DNA from: Astrocystis sublimbata
Lineage: Eukaryota; Ascomycota; Sordariomycetes; Xylariales; Xylariaceae
DNA length: 64,000 bases
Reading direction: 5' to 3'
NCBI GenBank assembly: GCA_022453515.1
Contig: JAJNNY010000001.1
Span: 372,001-436,000 of the forward strand
In this document: in pieces, positions 1 through 10,080 of the stretch
How the letters are laid out: every line of letters starts with the position of its first letter
Position numbering within the stretch: position 1 is the stretch's first letter
Notes under the pieces: model-generated
The model's database searches: none
What the model was told of the DNA's origin: nothing
Seen by the model: only the letters and a program-made list of their open reading frames with translations
Position numbers and translations under genes: made by a program

Positions 1-941
1 ACTGGCGCCTACTTTTCCTTGTCGAAGGTCTACCGACTGTGCTCCTCTCAGTGATCGCATGGTTTTTCATACCAGATTCGCCAGAACAGGCTAGATTCCT
101 CAATGCGGAAGAGAAAGAGATCGTGAAGTCAAGAGCCATGCGCCAAGTGGGCGTCGACGCCAAAGCCAGAATTGGGATCCCTCGCCTCCCAGATCTGGGC
201 GCAGTTCTTATCGACTGGAAGGCCTGGCTGTGTGCACTCATGTACTTCTCTGGTAATGTATCTTACTCCAGCTTACCCGTGTTCTTACCTACGATCCTCA
301 AAGACATGGGTTACACTGCCATCAACGCGCAGGGTCTTTCTGCACCCCCATCGTTCGCCGCTTTCTTGTGCGCCCTTGTCACCACCTGGGTGGCAGACAA
401 AACTCAGCAGCGGTGTTTCGTTCTTTTCGTGACTTCTGCTGTAGGAGGGGCCGGTTACATCATTCTGGCGACTGTTGAAACAGTTGGGGTCCGTTACTTC
501 GCAACATTTCTCGCCTCAGCGGGTGTCTTCTCTACTATACCCAACATCTTGGCTCTAACCTTGAGTGAGTATCTTACCCCATATCGACTTTCTTTGGAGG
601 ATACTGATCATTGGACATGAACAGATAATCAAGGCAGCGACACCAGGCGTGGAATGTCTCTGGTCCTCATCAACTTTATCGGTCAGACTGGGCCGTTCCT
701 GGGTACCAACGTCTTTCCCACGCGACAAGCTCCGAGGTATGTAGAGGGTATGAGTATATGCGCCGCTTTCATGTTCTTCTCGGCTGTTTTGGCGCTTATT
801 CAGAGATATCTTTTGGTTTGGGAAAACGCCAAGCTCGATCGCAAGTACGGCACTGCGCCTCCGAAGGAAAGAACTGATTTCATGGGATCGGACGATGTTG
901 GCCTCGAGGACTACGGTCCTAAGTTTAGATACGTACTATGA
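1..941 (+). CDS. MFS transporter, Dal5/allantoate permease-like (5' truncated)
   Basis: Plasma-membrane major facilitator of the fungal anion:cation symporter (Dal5/Tna1-like) type, which usually imports small organic anions or vitamins; the substrate cannot be told from sequence. The frame is already open at base 3, so the N-terminal half lies outside the window. Visible exons are 3-564 and 625-941, about 292 residues, joined across a 60-nt GT..AG intron. The first residues, WRLLFLVEGLPTVLL, followed by WFFIPDSPE, match the conserved loop after transmembrane helix 6 of this family. The spliced junction gives NNQGSDTRRGMSLV, which corresponds to the conserved NNxxGxTKR-type segment between later helices. 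The C-terminus is hydrophilic and ends in a short cytosolic tail. The subfamily assignment is good; the substrate is unknown. Confidence 0.85.
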
Positions 942-1934
942 AGTTGATCGGAGTACCCAAAGCAGCAAGAGAGCTTAGGAATCCTTATCAAATCATCACC
1001 GACGGCGATCAAATGTGCGCAACAGTTAGCCGGCGTGCCGATTTTGATTAAGGGTCTGATGCATGATATTGTCCGATATTCACGACTTAGCATTGCAAGC
1101 GGAAAAGGGGGGGGGGGGGGGGGGCAGTGGAATTATAAGCGAATCAGCAGAAGCCAGTGCATGGATCTGACTCCAGTCGAAGATGCCATATTCGATTCCA
1201 GGTTTATTGGCAGATTGCATATCTATAACTTGGAAGTTGAGCGGACATTGAGGTCCTGTATTACTAGTGTGCATGTGTGCACAATGGAGGCCGTACTCAA
1301 CACCAGCAACTTCAGTATTGAACTTTGTAGAGTTTGTCCAGGCATCCCGCTCAAGCTCAGTTATCTGCTACTGCCTACCTAGGTAGTATACTTAGTACTT
1401 TCACTAAGAGATGACATCCTGGGGCTAGGTCAGATCACCTAGATTACGTCACAGTCGAAATAAACATAAAAAGACAATCAAAACCCTATGTTGTAAGTTC
1501 GAGCCAAGGAGAGCCAACATGGTTGTACTAGTGCTTTCGATTCTAACATGACGCGACATAATTGACGACGAGTACGGTATTCATCAACCAGTCGCATCAC
1601 TGGAGGAATACCTACTCAAAGGGGCTTGGCAATGGAACGGAACGAAGCACCTTTTACTCCGTTATTTATTCTTTCGCATTGCGTAGCAGACCAATGAAAG
1701 CGCCCGCCTGCTTGGGTGTGTGTATCACTGACGTGACTTGAAGCTGCAAGTGGTTGCTACAATTTGGACCTGCATCCCTTGACGCATCATCACCTGCTTT
1801 TTTACTTCTTTACCTACCTACTCGTACCTATACCTTTCACTCTCAGTTGTATTCTTACTATTTGCACTCTCACTTCATCACCACGCTCCTTATCACATCG
1901 CTAGCGACGCTAACCCCACCGACCTATTGCAACG
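942..1934. other. Intergenic spacer with poly-G run
   Basis: No convincing gene. It holds an uninterrupted run of 18 G at 1107-1124 and one perfect TACCTAGGTA palindrome at 1376-1385. The pyrimidine-rich 1795-1930 segment just before the next start codon looks like a fungal promoter or 5' UTR. Confidence 0.6.
1107..1124 (+). repeat. Poly-G homopolymer (18 nt)
   Basis: An uninterrupted run of 18 G in the spacer after the MFS gene. Its length is prone to slippage and sequencing error. It matters only as a possible G-quadruplex or assembly weak point. Confidence 0.9.
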
Positions 1935-3620
1935 ATGCCTCTGCCCGAGGTGCTGATGACCAAGGTCGACGAGTATGTGGACTCGCTCGCCCCGCAGATC
2001 CAACCCCGCATCACCAACGAGCTGGAGGACTTCCAGCAGAAGACCATCGACGTGCTGGAGACACAAGTCATCGACGCCTTCCGCTCTCTCTTCAACCGCG
2101 ATGAGGGTGCCCCTCCGGGAGCATCACGAGGCCTGGACGATGCCATCCCCAATGCCTATGGCGATCTCTCGCTACCCTTCGCCAACGAACTCTCCAGCCT
2201 CACACGCAGCTTCGGCAAGATCGCCGACGAGACAGGCGACGACCTGCGCGACATATTCAATCTCACCGAGGGCGGCGCCGGCTCCGGCGGCACTCGGGAC
2301 ATCGGAGGAGGAGACCGTCCCGATTCCTCTCAGCGGATGCGGGGGTTCCTCTCTGCTGCCATCAATGCCGTCCAGGACCACCTAGACGACGGCAACGGCG
2401 GCAGTGGCGGCCAGAAGCTCGAGCTCGGTGGCCTTCTCGGGGTCCTCAGCAGCAGCGTCAAAGACGTCGCGCGCAACCCCGAGGACACGGCGCGTCGCAT
2501 CAGTCCCGAGATCAAAGAGAGGATCGGCGCGAAGCTGCGCGAGAACCACGCCTCCGTCGCCGAGCAATTCACCCGCATCGCCCTCGACCATATCAAGCGC
2601 TGGCTACGCGGCAACACAAGCACCCGCGACATTGGCGACGGGGCCAAGGGCGAGATCGAGGACCATGTGAAGGATATTGTGAAGGGAATCGGAAACCTGT
2701 TCGGAAGCAAGAAGGACCACGGTGAAAGGTCTATCGGCGACGGCACTCGTGACGGTGGTGATGGAGAAGGCGGTAGCAGCGGTGGCGGCTTCTCCAAGGT
2801 CATTAGCGAAAAGCTGAGCACGGGTATCGCTAATGTTCACAGAGAAGTTCGTCTAGAGTTCCGCAAGGTGCTAGGCGGTATCGAGAAGAACTTATTCGAG
2901 ATGCTGCCTGACGAATTGCAAGGCTCGCTTGAGAAAATCCTGGGCGGCAACCCCTTCGACTCGCAACTCGAGCGCGATGCTGGATCATCGCATGCAGACC
3001 GCGGCTTCGGCGATGATATCAAGGCCAAGTTGGTCAACAAGATCCGTGGGCTCGTACAAAAGGTGCAGCAGATGCTACGCCAGAGTATCCTTGGTGTCGT
3101 AAACGGAGGCCATCGTAAATTCGAGCGCGCAAGCTGGGTCTTCGTGCAGAACATGGTCGAGGAGAAGGTCCAGCGGTACCTGCCCAAGGTTAGAATCACT
3201 GTTCCGGATGATATTGGAAATGAAGGTGTAGATATGGGAGCACCCAAACCTGGCGCACAATTCGGCGATCACTTTGCGCCTCCCCCACAGAGCGAACACC
3301 AGCAGGACCAGAGGCCAGACCATCAACAAAACCAACATCAGCCACCTCATCAGGAATACCCGCCACCACCTCACCAAGAATATCGTCCTGATCAATACCA
3401 GCCACCCCATCAGGAATATCCACCCCCGCCGCAACAAGATTACAGACCTGACTACCAATCGCACCACCAAGAGTATCGACCCGATCAGTATCAGCGACCT
3501 CATCAGGAATACCCACCGCCGCCGACTCAAGAATATCGTCCGTCAGACCAATACCACCAACCCCAACAAGGACACGATTATCAAAACAACCAGTGGCAAG
3601 ACCAGAATCCACGATACTGA
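1935..3620 (+). CDS. Hypothetical protein with Pro/Gln/His-rich repeat tail (561 aa)
   Basis: I do not recognise this gene. It is one uninterrupted frame, and the first ATG follows a pyrimidine-rich leader. Residues 1-55 form a charged, probably helical segment starting MPLPEVLMTKVDEYVDSL. Residues 60-430 alternate Gly/Asp-rich linkers with amphipathic helices of alternating Lys/Glu and aliphatic residues (for example near 190-230, 300-335 and 360-410). The last 120 residues are low complexity: units of the type HQEYPPPP and QEYRPDQYQ recur about six times in degenerate form. There is no signal peptide and no transmembrane segment. GC-rich third positions and a long open frame support real coding. 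The tail suggests a flexible, possibly membrane- or protein-interacting region. A function cannot be inferred. Confidence 0.8.
   Translation: MPLPEVLMTKVDEYVDSLAPQIQPRITNELEDFQQKTIDVLETQVIDAFRSLFNRDEGAPPGASRGLDDAIPNAYGDLSLPFANELSSLTRSFGKIADETGDDLRDIFNLTEGGAGSGGTRDIGGGDRPDSSQRMRGFLSAAINAVQDHLDDGNGGSGGQKLELGGLLGVLSSSVKDVARNPEDTARRISPEIKERIGAKLRENHASVAEQFTRIALDHIKRWLRGNTSTRDIGDGAKGEIEDHVKDIVKGIGNLFGSKKDHGERSIGDGTRDGGDGEGGSSGGGFSKVISEKLSTGIANVHREVRLEFRKVLGGIEKNLFEMLPDELQGSLEKILGGNPFDSQLERDAGSSHADRGFGDDIKAKLVNKIRGLVQKVQQMLRQSILGVVNGGHRKFERASWVFVQNMVEEKVQRYLPKVRITVPDDIGNEGVDMGAPKPGAQFGDHFAPPPQSEHQQDQRPDHQQNQHQPPHQEYPPPPHQEYRPDQYQPPHQEYPPPPQQDYRPDYQSHHQEYRPDQYQRPHQEYPPPPTQEYRPSDQYHQPQQGHDYQNNQWQDQNPRY
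3280..3600 (+). repeat. Degenerate in-frame tandem repeat (His-Gln-Glu-Tyr-Pro units)
   Basis: Inside the 561-aa protein, segments coding for variants of HQEYPPPP and QEYRPDQY recur roughly every 33-50 nt, with synonymous and non-synonymous differences between copies. The variation indicates an older, diverged expansion rather than a fresh microsatellite. Confidence 0.75.
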
Positions 3621-4161
3621 TTGCGGAACGCCAATATCATGTTGCCATCATGCTCAGGCAGACATGCGGCGTGACTTTGCTCGATTAGTGTCGCGTGTAA
3701 CAGTCGGGTGGGGAGGATGCACACTTCGATGTGGAAAGCTCCCCAGACATGAACACAGGGCGTACATGAATGGGCGAATAGGAAGCAATACATTACGCCG
3801 ACATGTTTCACCGAGTAGACCATACTGCTCTTTCAAAAGACGTGGTCTCTTGTACCGGGAAAGTATGTTTATGTAACCTACCCCGCGGGGAGATTGGGTG
3901 CAAGATGTATCATTAACGACTAATACAATTTGGCACGAATATCCATATGCATAACAAAACGCCCTACGTAAAAGTGTTGTGCTTGAATTGGGGGTTTCGT
4001 CCTGATGTCTTCCCCAATATGTCACTCACTGTGTTACTAAAGTCAATGTAAAGTAGCCAAAACGTCAAATTTATTCTATTCTAAAAACTCGACTTTGAAA
4101 AGTGATATTGGCCACTTCGCTGGGCCTACAACAACGCAGCAGCATTTCCAGCAATAACAAT
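3621..4161. other. Intergenic spacer between convergent genes
   Basis: Lies between the stop of the 561-aa gene (plus) and the stop of the small minus-strand gene. It is mainly AT-richer 3'-UTR-like sequence, and I see no gene or conserved element. Confidence 0.5.
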
Positions 4162-4641
4162 CTATTTCGCTATCCCTTTTCCCTTCCCCTCAGCTACTGG
4201 TTCCAGCCGAAGCTTCAAACCCAGAGGTCCAGGAACCTCCATCCCCAGAAACAACTTCATGACCACCATGGCAGCCAGCTTCGGCTCCAGCGCCGGCACA
4301 TCGTCATATTCGCCTTCGACGAGCCGGAAGCGGTGATGGTCGAGCATTCTGGGAAGCAAAACCGTCGCTTCCCCGTTCGCGGATGAACTCATGCACTTGC
4401 ATTGTCTGGAGTGGGCTAACTTGCCGTGATTAAAGATGAATTGCGTGATCTCGCCGTGCTGACTACATGTTCCGTGGCAACCGGTCTCGGGGTTCGCTAT
4501 GATGAGCTGCGGAGCGGGGTTGGTGTTCGAGACGTGGTCGTCTACTGCATCGAATACATCGGTGCGTAGCTCGTCTTCGATGTCTTTTGGAAGTTTCTTT
4601 GAGGGCTTGGGACCTCTTTTGTTGGGTGGAGTGGGGATCAT
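4162..4641 (-). CDS. Small hypothetical protein with Cys/His cluster (159 aa)
   Basis: I do not recognise this gene. It is a single open frame on the minus strand whose first ATG is at 4641. The N-terminus is basic and proline-rich (MIPTPPNKRGPKPSKKLP). A central stretch around residues 54-85 has the arrangement C-x3-C-x2-H ... H-x3-C-x-C (CHGTCSQH ... HSRQCKC), which could bind a metal. The C-terminal third is hydrophobic and Leu/Met/Pro-rich, without a clear membrane helix. The codon pattern looks biased towards coding, but no paralogue or neighbour suggests a role. It may be a lineage-specific gene. Confidence 0.55.
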   Translation of the reverse strand: MIPTPPNKRGPKPSKKLPKDIEDELRTDVFDAVDDHVSNTNPAPQLIIANPETGCHGTCSQHGEITQFIFNHGKLAHSRQCKCMSSSANGEATVLLPRMLDHHRFRLVEGEYDDVPALEPKLAAMVVMKLFLGMEVPGPLGLKLRLEPVAEGKGKGIAK

Positions 4642-5278
4642 TGTGTTTATTGGTGATGTTGGATATGGTGTGGCTTTGAGATTTGCTTTGGGAAGTTACT
4701 TGTGAAAGGCGTTGTGTCGTATGATGCTTTTGTGTAGCTTTTGGTCAAGAAGTGGTGCATCTCGTTCCCGGTTGTCCTCGCCTGGTTATAAGCTAATCTT
4801 CTATAGACAACCCGCAACCAAACAATGTCGAAATACTCACGACAATCATGTTGTGTTGTCACAATAGGCTTCTCAACAAAGAAAATATTTCTACTGTTCA
4901 TCGGGTGAAAAATTATTGGATACGGGACACCTCGGTGGTTTTGATACGAACTCGCATACAGATCTCTACGATCAATGGTACATTTAGCAACGAAGGGGGT
5001 GTCTGTGTTCTTTTGTTTGTTTTGTTTTGCAATGGCGTATCGTCAATTGAAAGTCGGTGTTTTCTCAAAGAAACCCGCGATAGTCGGTCGCATGCTGCCT
5101 CCTTTAATGACCCAGTCATAGCCAATATCTGATTTATCTGAGCTACTTCGGACTAGAGACGGATTCAATAATTGGATCTTTGTACCACATGTGCTGGTTC
5201 CAATGCAAGTCTATGAGGACATCGTAGGGGTGCAGATGAGTCTCAGTCAAAGGCGCTACACGTAGTTGGGCAACCCTT
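4642..5278. other. Intergenic spacer
   Basis: Promoter side of the 159-aa gene and 3' side of the short-chain dehydrogenase. No coding or structural signal was found. Confidence 0.5.
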
Positions 5279-7388
5279 TTACATATTCCCAGGCAAATTC
5301 AGTGCGATGCCGCCATCTAGTATGCTGATAGTTCCCCATATGTACTCATTAGTGACTAGAGTAAGGATGACCTACTCAATTGTCAACTCTCACATCTTTG
5401 GTCAATACTCGCCTTACCACGGACATCCCACTACGTTGGTGGGATGTGCTGATAAATGCAAAAAATTAGGTAAATAGCAAGGAAATGAGAAGCTTACACT
5501 AGCAAGGTCACGGGCACTCCCCATCCTCTTGACGCACTTGACGCCCATCCAGTTCATAAAGGTGCGGAACATCTGCACGTCGTATTCGCTCGTGTTCTCG
5601 TCGTTGGAGGAACTGGTTGTCATCTCGGAGGGGAAGTAGCCTACGTCAAAGGTGGTGTGTAAGTATCTGTGAGCGACCCGAATGAATGGGAAACAGTAAG
5701 GGCTTTAAAGGAGGAGGATCCAATGCACAGGAATAATATCAAAAGGCAACATACCTAACGCGATGCCATTTACTCGGATGTTGATATCCTCGTGACTGAG
5801 ATCCAACGCCATCTGTCGGGTCAGGTGAATCGCGGCGGCTTTGCTCACATTGTATGAGTATTGATGGCGCTGTGTCCTATAGCAGCGTCAGCTCTATTTG
5901 TTTAAAGCAGGTAATATTCCCATCAATCAGTCATTGTGTAGCTATTTGCTCGACAGGTAGTGCTTGCGCTACCGAGGCCATTCAAATGTGTCAGGGGCCC
6001 CCAAGTCGGCGCTTTGTCGAGCATCTCATGATCGCTTTGCAGGTAGGCGCTAGCAATAAAGATACTGGATGGTGGAATTACTCACATGCGCAACAGCCCA
6101 GCTATGGAAGCGTTGTTGATCACGGTTCCGACTTGTTTGACCGGGCTACTAGCTGCTTTGGCCAATAGTGGGAGAAAAGCTCCAGTCACAAAGTACGGAG
6201 ATGTGGCGTTGGTGCGGAATGCTAACAATAAAGTTAGCCGGAAATTCGTGAAGTTCTCATACCATTGACTCGTATAAGCGACTCTGCAAAAAAGGAAATT
6301 GGGGCGATTCTTGGGTCTGCGAGATCATGGCGGCGATGTGAATAATTGAGCGACCCCGATTGTCGATAAGAATGGACAGAGGACAAGGGTTTGAGGGGAG
6401 CTATGAGATGGTATACCGACATTCCTGCCAAGTGTCGTCCATCTCCTCGTTGAATATGGCAGCGCCGAATTCTTCAGGGCCCTTGGCCGGTGTTGCCGCG
6501 GGCCGGTTCTTCCAGACACCAGCATTGTTGACGAGACTAATGCGAAGCCGAGAATATCAGCATGTTTCCAACGCTCATCTTCGATGCCAAAAAGAAGTGT
6601 AACGCGTAATGGTACGCCAAGGCCACATATAAGCGACCACAACAACAACACCAAAAAGGGGGGGCGTCGAGGACTCACACATTGACGTGGCCCTCCTTCT
6701 CCGTGATCTCGCTCACGGCTTTTTTAATGCTCTCCTTGTCTGTGACATCCATGGTAAGCGCTAGGATCTCGCCTCCGTTTTCGCCTAGTTTGTCTTTGGA
6801 ACCGTGGACCCGTGCGCTAGGCAGACATAAGTCAGCAGAGAGGTTCAGCGATTGCCATGCACGTATGATATCACTGGCAGGAGGCTCTCAGGGGTGAAAA
6901 ATTGCGAATGGTGTGAGACCAACGCAATGAGGCAGAACAGGCTTCGGAAAGAACCTAGACTGAGATCTGAGTATGGAGGATGCTGGAAGACGGCAATACT
7001 TGCCTGGTTTCAAGCACATCCGCGCGGCGGCCAGTGATATACACTTTGGCACCATTGGCGGCGAGAACCTGCGCGATCACTGGGATAAAACCGTCAGGTC
7101 ATGCGCTATCTCAAACCTTTTGCCGAGCTTGAGCTGTTGCTATGATGTCGAGGGGGCAAAGGCGGCCGATACTTGCGAACGGATGATTCAGGGGCGAACA
7201 CGTACTCAGACCAACGCCCGTACCTCCGCCAGTCACTGTAAAAGAATCGTAAGAGTTAGCGATGGATTGACATACGAGATAAAAAGGGGTTCTAGGGCAG
7301 TGGGATATGAAAAAAAAAACGAACCGACAGCGACCCAATTCTTCAGATCGAAAAGCGCAGCTGCGGATAGGGGGTGAGGTGTATCCAT
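5279..7388 (-). CDS. Short-chain dehydrogenase/reductase (10 exons)
   Basis: NAD(P)-dependent oxidoreductase of the classical SDR fold; substrate unknown. Exons on the minus strand: 7388-7325, 7235-7206, 7079-7004, 6816-6679, 6536-6421, 6316-6263, 6221-6086, 5876-5755, 5640-5498, 5371-5279. They sum to exactly 324 codons (323 aa). Splicing restores the cofactor motif TGGGTGVG near residue 25, DVT, the structural NNAG (VLVNNAGVW), the catalytic Ser in NNASIAG and YNVSK (YxxxK). The last exon gives SILDGG, the usual SDR C-terminal motif, so the short end exons are real. The intron at 7003-6817 has GC..AG ends with a perfect AG/GCAAGT donor. The junction 6421/6316 uses a weak GTCGGT donor and is the least certain. 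Many introns for a 2.1-kb gene. Confidence 0.88.
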
Positions 7389-8097
7389 GGTCGCTTTAGG
7401 CAATACTCAAAGTAACAAGCTATTCCGCGATACCCGGCGAGAATGAATTGAAGAAGGAAGTAGGTATCGCACACCAAAAATCAAGATACAAGTGGGAATA
7501 GGGGTATGCAAAGAAGGAGTAAAATGGACGGAGAGGCGCCCTCTTGTGAACACTTATATACGAGATGATCTCAGCTTCGTTGCTCTTGACCAATCATAAC
7601 ACTCGTTCTCCTAAGCTCTTACAGGTACGCCGGAGACATTATCCCCTCCTTTTGAGCGGATGACTACGACTACCACCTACACATTAGGCACTTTTGTGGG
7701 CGCTGCAGGTTTTGCCAAGCTTGCTACGAAAGTGGACCAGCCCGCGCTTGTTGCAAGCCCTAGTGAGAGGATCAGGCAGGTCGACGTCTATTGACATTAC
7801 TTCAGGATTGCATAAGGCACTTCGTGTGTGTGAATACCCCACAAAGCATTGCAATTAAAGCATAAGGCTACTTACTCTATATCTCTCTCTCAAGAGACGG
7901 AGCGCTGTTTAAGATTCTATGCACTCCTCGCATTTCCTTTCCCCTTTCCCATTTTCGAAAAACAGCAATGGTATCATACAACGAATAAATCAAACGCAGT
8001 CCGCCTTAAGCCACCATAGTCCTGCCCAGTTAACCTCGATGCACTGCCCATGCCGCAGTCTTGCTTTAAACAGCACCCCTAACCCCAGTAATGTCGA
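7389..8097. other. Intergenic spacer (SDR promoter / HPC2 3' side)
   Basis: Holds the SDR promoter region and the downstream flank of the HPC2-like gene. A CT-rich stretch lies at 7875-7895. No gene was seen. Confidence 0.5.
7553..7560 (-). promoter_or_regulatory. TATA-like box of the SDR gene
   Basis: TATATAAG on the minus strand, about 165 nt upstream of the SDR start codon at 7388, a usual fungal distance. Inferred from sequence and position only. Confidence 0.4.
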
Positions 8098-10080
8098 TCA
8101 TAGGCCAGCAAATTTCGGGCTGCTGGGCTGCAATACATTATAAGACGATGCGGTCGAGGATTTCAGCATGTTCGCGTTCGCTTCGCGCTCTGCCTTTTCT
8201 CGATCCATCTGTGCTCTATCGGCTTTCGTCATGCGGGGTTTTCGTGTGATGCCACCTCGAGAGCCGGGACCACCACCGCGACCTCGTCCTGTGCCAGTGG
8301 CGGCACCCCTGCTGCCGCCACGGCCACCCCTGGAACCGCGACCTCTCTTTGGAGCCCCATCGCCGCTATGAATCATTAGCTTAAGTCTGCCAGTTCTGGG
8401 TGATGTAACGTACCGTCCCGCTTCGGGCTTCTCCACTTCGCGCACTAGAGGTCCGGAATATACGAAGAACCCATCACGACTGGCTGCAGCCTGCTCTTCC
8501 CAGAGTAGCTCCGAGTCATCAACGAAATCGTCCTCTCTGTCGTACTGATCTTCCTTGAAATGCCTCTTCTTCTTGGCTGGCTTGTCGTCGGCAGCCTTGT
8601 CTGGCCCGCTCGTGCCGCCCATCTCGACATTTGAGTCGTCGTTATCAGACTCATCAACAGACATCTCGTCTCCTTCGCGACTGGAATCATTTTGCGCCAA
8701 CGCTGCCGAAGCAGCCGCAATTCGCGCTTTACGCGCCTTATGCTCGGCCTGCCGAGGGTGAAGGGCATCCCAGCCATACTGCTCCTCAGCCATCCGCATG
8801 AAATTGACATACTTGTTCGTTTCTCCGTTAAGTGGAATGTTGAGAATGATAGAAGGGACAACAAGCTCTGAACCAGGCTCCGCCCTGCCAAAATCAAGGA
8901 TGGATCGACCTGGTACTGGGTCCAGTGATTCTTTAGCGGCATGCATACGAGGCGAGGACGAGGCTGCGCTGTAATTCTTAGAAGCCGCCCGTTTTGCCCC
9001 GGCAGCGCCAATAGTAGTAATGGATGTTGGACGGATTTCAATCTTGGAGGCAGCTAGAGCTGTCAATGGGGCGACAGGTTTTCTGACCTCTTTGATCTCC
9101 TTGATCTCCGTCGTGGGTGGCTTGGGGGCGGGGGGAGGTGCAAAGTCTCTCCTGAACGTGTTCGGCGATGCGGGGACCGAGCTGGAGTTCTGTTGTGGGT
9201 GTTTCTGTGGTTGAGGCTGCGAATGATTCAATTGTTGACTGGGCGTGAAGGTTGCAGTTGACGGCACAGGCGAGATGATGTTCTGAACCGGGGGATCGAC
9301 GAGGCTCGCAATAGAGGGCGATGCACTTGCTCGATTGATTGCATTCGTATTGGTGGGACCCCGTGGAGATCCCATTGTACTCGAGTAAGGGTGAGAAACC
9401 ATGGTCTCCCTGACAGGATCGTAGTTCGAGGACCGTATGGGATCATAGGCAGTACCACTTGCTCGCGGGGTCATACTAGGGCGTGGCGGTGGTTGCGGCT
9501 GTTGCTGAATTTGATATGAATGCGGTGGTTCAGGATCAGCATTCAATATGCTGGACATGGATCCTGGCATGGACTCTCGTTTTGGTTCTCTCTGAGGCAA
9601 TGGCTCCAGCCGACCCATTGTATTCATATCGGTAATCTTGGGCTGGCGCGAAGCTGATCCAGGTGCACTGGGACCAGCGGGAGAGCTGGCTGCTCGGGAA
9701 GGAGGATCGCCATTCTCGCCGTCGACAGTGCCAGTAGTCTTACGTCGTCGCTGGGTAGGGGGCGCATTAGGGTCCTTAGGCTTTCGTGCACGCTTGGGCT
9801 TCTCTCCGGCCTCTTCGGGGTTGGTACTGTTACGCTTAATTCTTGAACCAGGCTTCGGTCCTGGTTTTCGCCGGGGTAGACCATCCTTGGTCAGCAAGGG
9901 CTGACCAGACACATCGTATCTGATTGTTGTAGGATCAACGACAATCTCCTCAAGATCGGCTCCGTTTGGCCTGGGTCGCCCCAAGCCCGTGGGGGATGCT
10001 GGCCCCGATAGCATCGAGGGTGGATCTGACAGTTCGGGAGAAGAGCTGTATCGTACGCGGTTCCCAGATGATGTCGCCAT
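8098..10080 (-). CDS. HPC2: HPC2/ubinuclein-like subunit of the HIR histone chaperone complex
   Basis: Nuclear protein expected to work with HIR1/HIR2/HIR3-type proteins in replication-independent H3-H4 deposition and histone-gene repression. The diagnostic part is the Hpc2-related domain near residues 500-550: KKRHFKEDQYDREDDFVDDS, then ELLWEEQAAASRDGFFVYSG, matching the family pattern YDxxDxFIDDSE...GFFVxxG. The N-terminal 400 residues are disordered (Ser/Pro/Gln-rich) with a basic KPGPKPGSR patch near residue 75 resembling an AT-hook. The C-terminus is Arg/Gly-rich (RGRGSRGGRGG), followed by a Lys/Arg/Glu helix. The uninterrupted frame gives 660 aa. A 48-nt segment at 8366-8413 has GTACGT, GCTAATG and ATAG, is a multiple of three and stop-free, and is probably an intron (giving 644 aa). 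Confidence 0.85.
   Translation of the reverse strand: MATSSGNRVRYSSSPELSDPPSMLSGPASPTGLGRPRPNGADLEEIVVDPTTIRYDVSGQPLLTKDGLPRRKPGPKPGSRIKRNSTNPEEAGEKPKRARKPKDPNAPPTQRRRKTTGTVDGENGDPPSRAASSPAGPSAPGSASRQPKITDMNTMGRLEPLPQREPKRESMPGSMSSILNADPEPPHSYQIQQQPQPPPRPSMTPRASGTAYDPIRSSNYDPVRETMVSHPYSSTMGSPRGPTNTNAINRASASPSIASLVDPPVQNIISPVPSTATFTPSQQLNHSQPQPQKHPQQNSSSVPASPNTFRRDFAPPPAPKPPTTEIKEIKEVRKPVAPLTALAASKIEIRPTSITTIGAAGAKRAASKNYSAASSSPRMHAAKESLDPVPGRSILDFGRAEPGSELVVPSIILNIPLNGETNKYVNFMRMAEEQYGWDALHPRQAEHKARKARIAAASAALAQNDSSREGDEMSVDESDNDDSNVEMGGTSGPDKAADDKPAKKKRHFKEDQYDREDDFVDDSELLWEEQAAASRDGFFVYSGPLVREVEKPEAGRYVTSPRTGRLKLMIHSGDGAPKRGRGSRGGRGGSRGAATGTGRGRGGGPGSRGGITRKPRMTKADRAQMDREKAEREANANMLKSSTASSYNVLQPSSPKFAGL

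Noticed and set aside
1035..1382. 115-codon plus-strand frame spanning the poly-G run, and the opposing minus frame
   Set aside because: Openness comes from the Gly- or Pro-coding homopolymer; no family features.
5421..5447. Inverted repeat ACATCCCAC/GTGGGATGT with short loop
   Set aside because: It lies within an SDR intron and is only 9 bp; probably incidental, although it could fold in the pre-mRNA.
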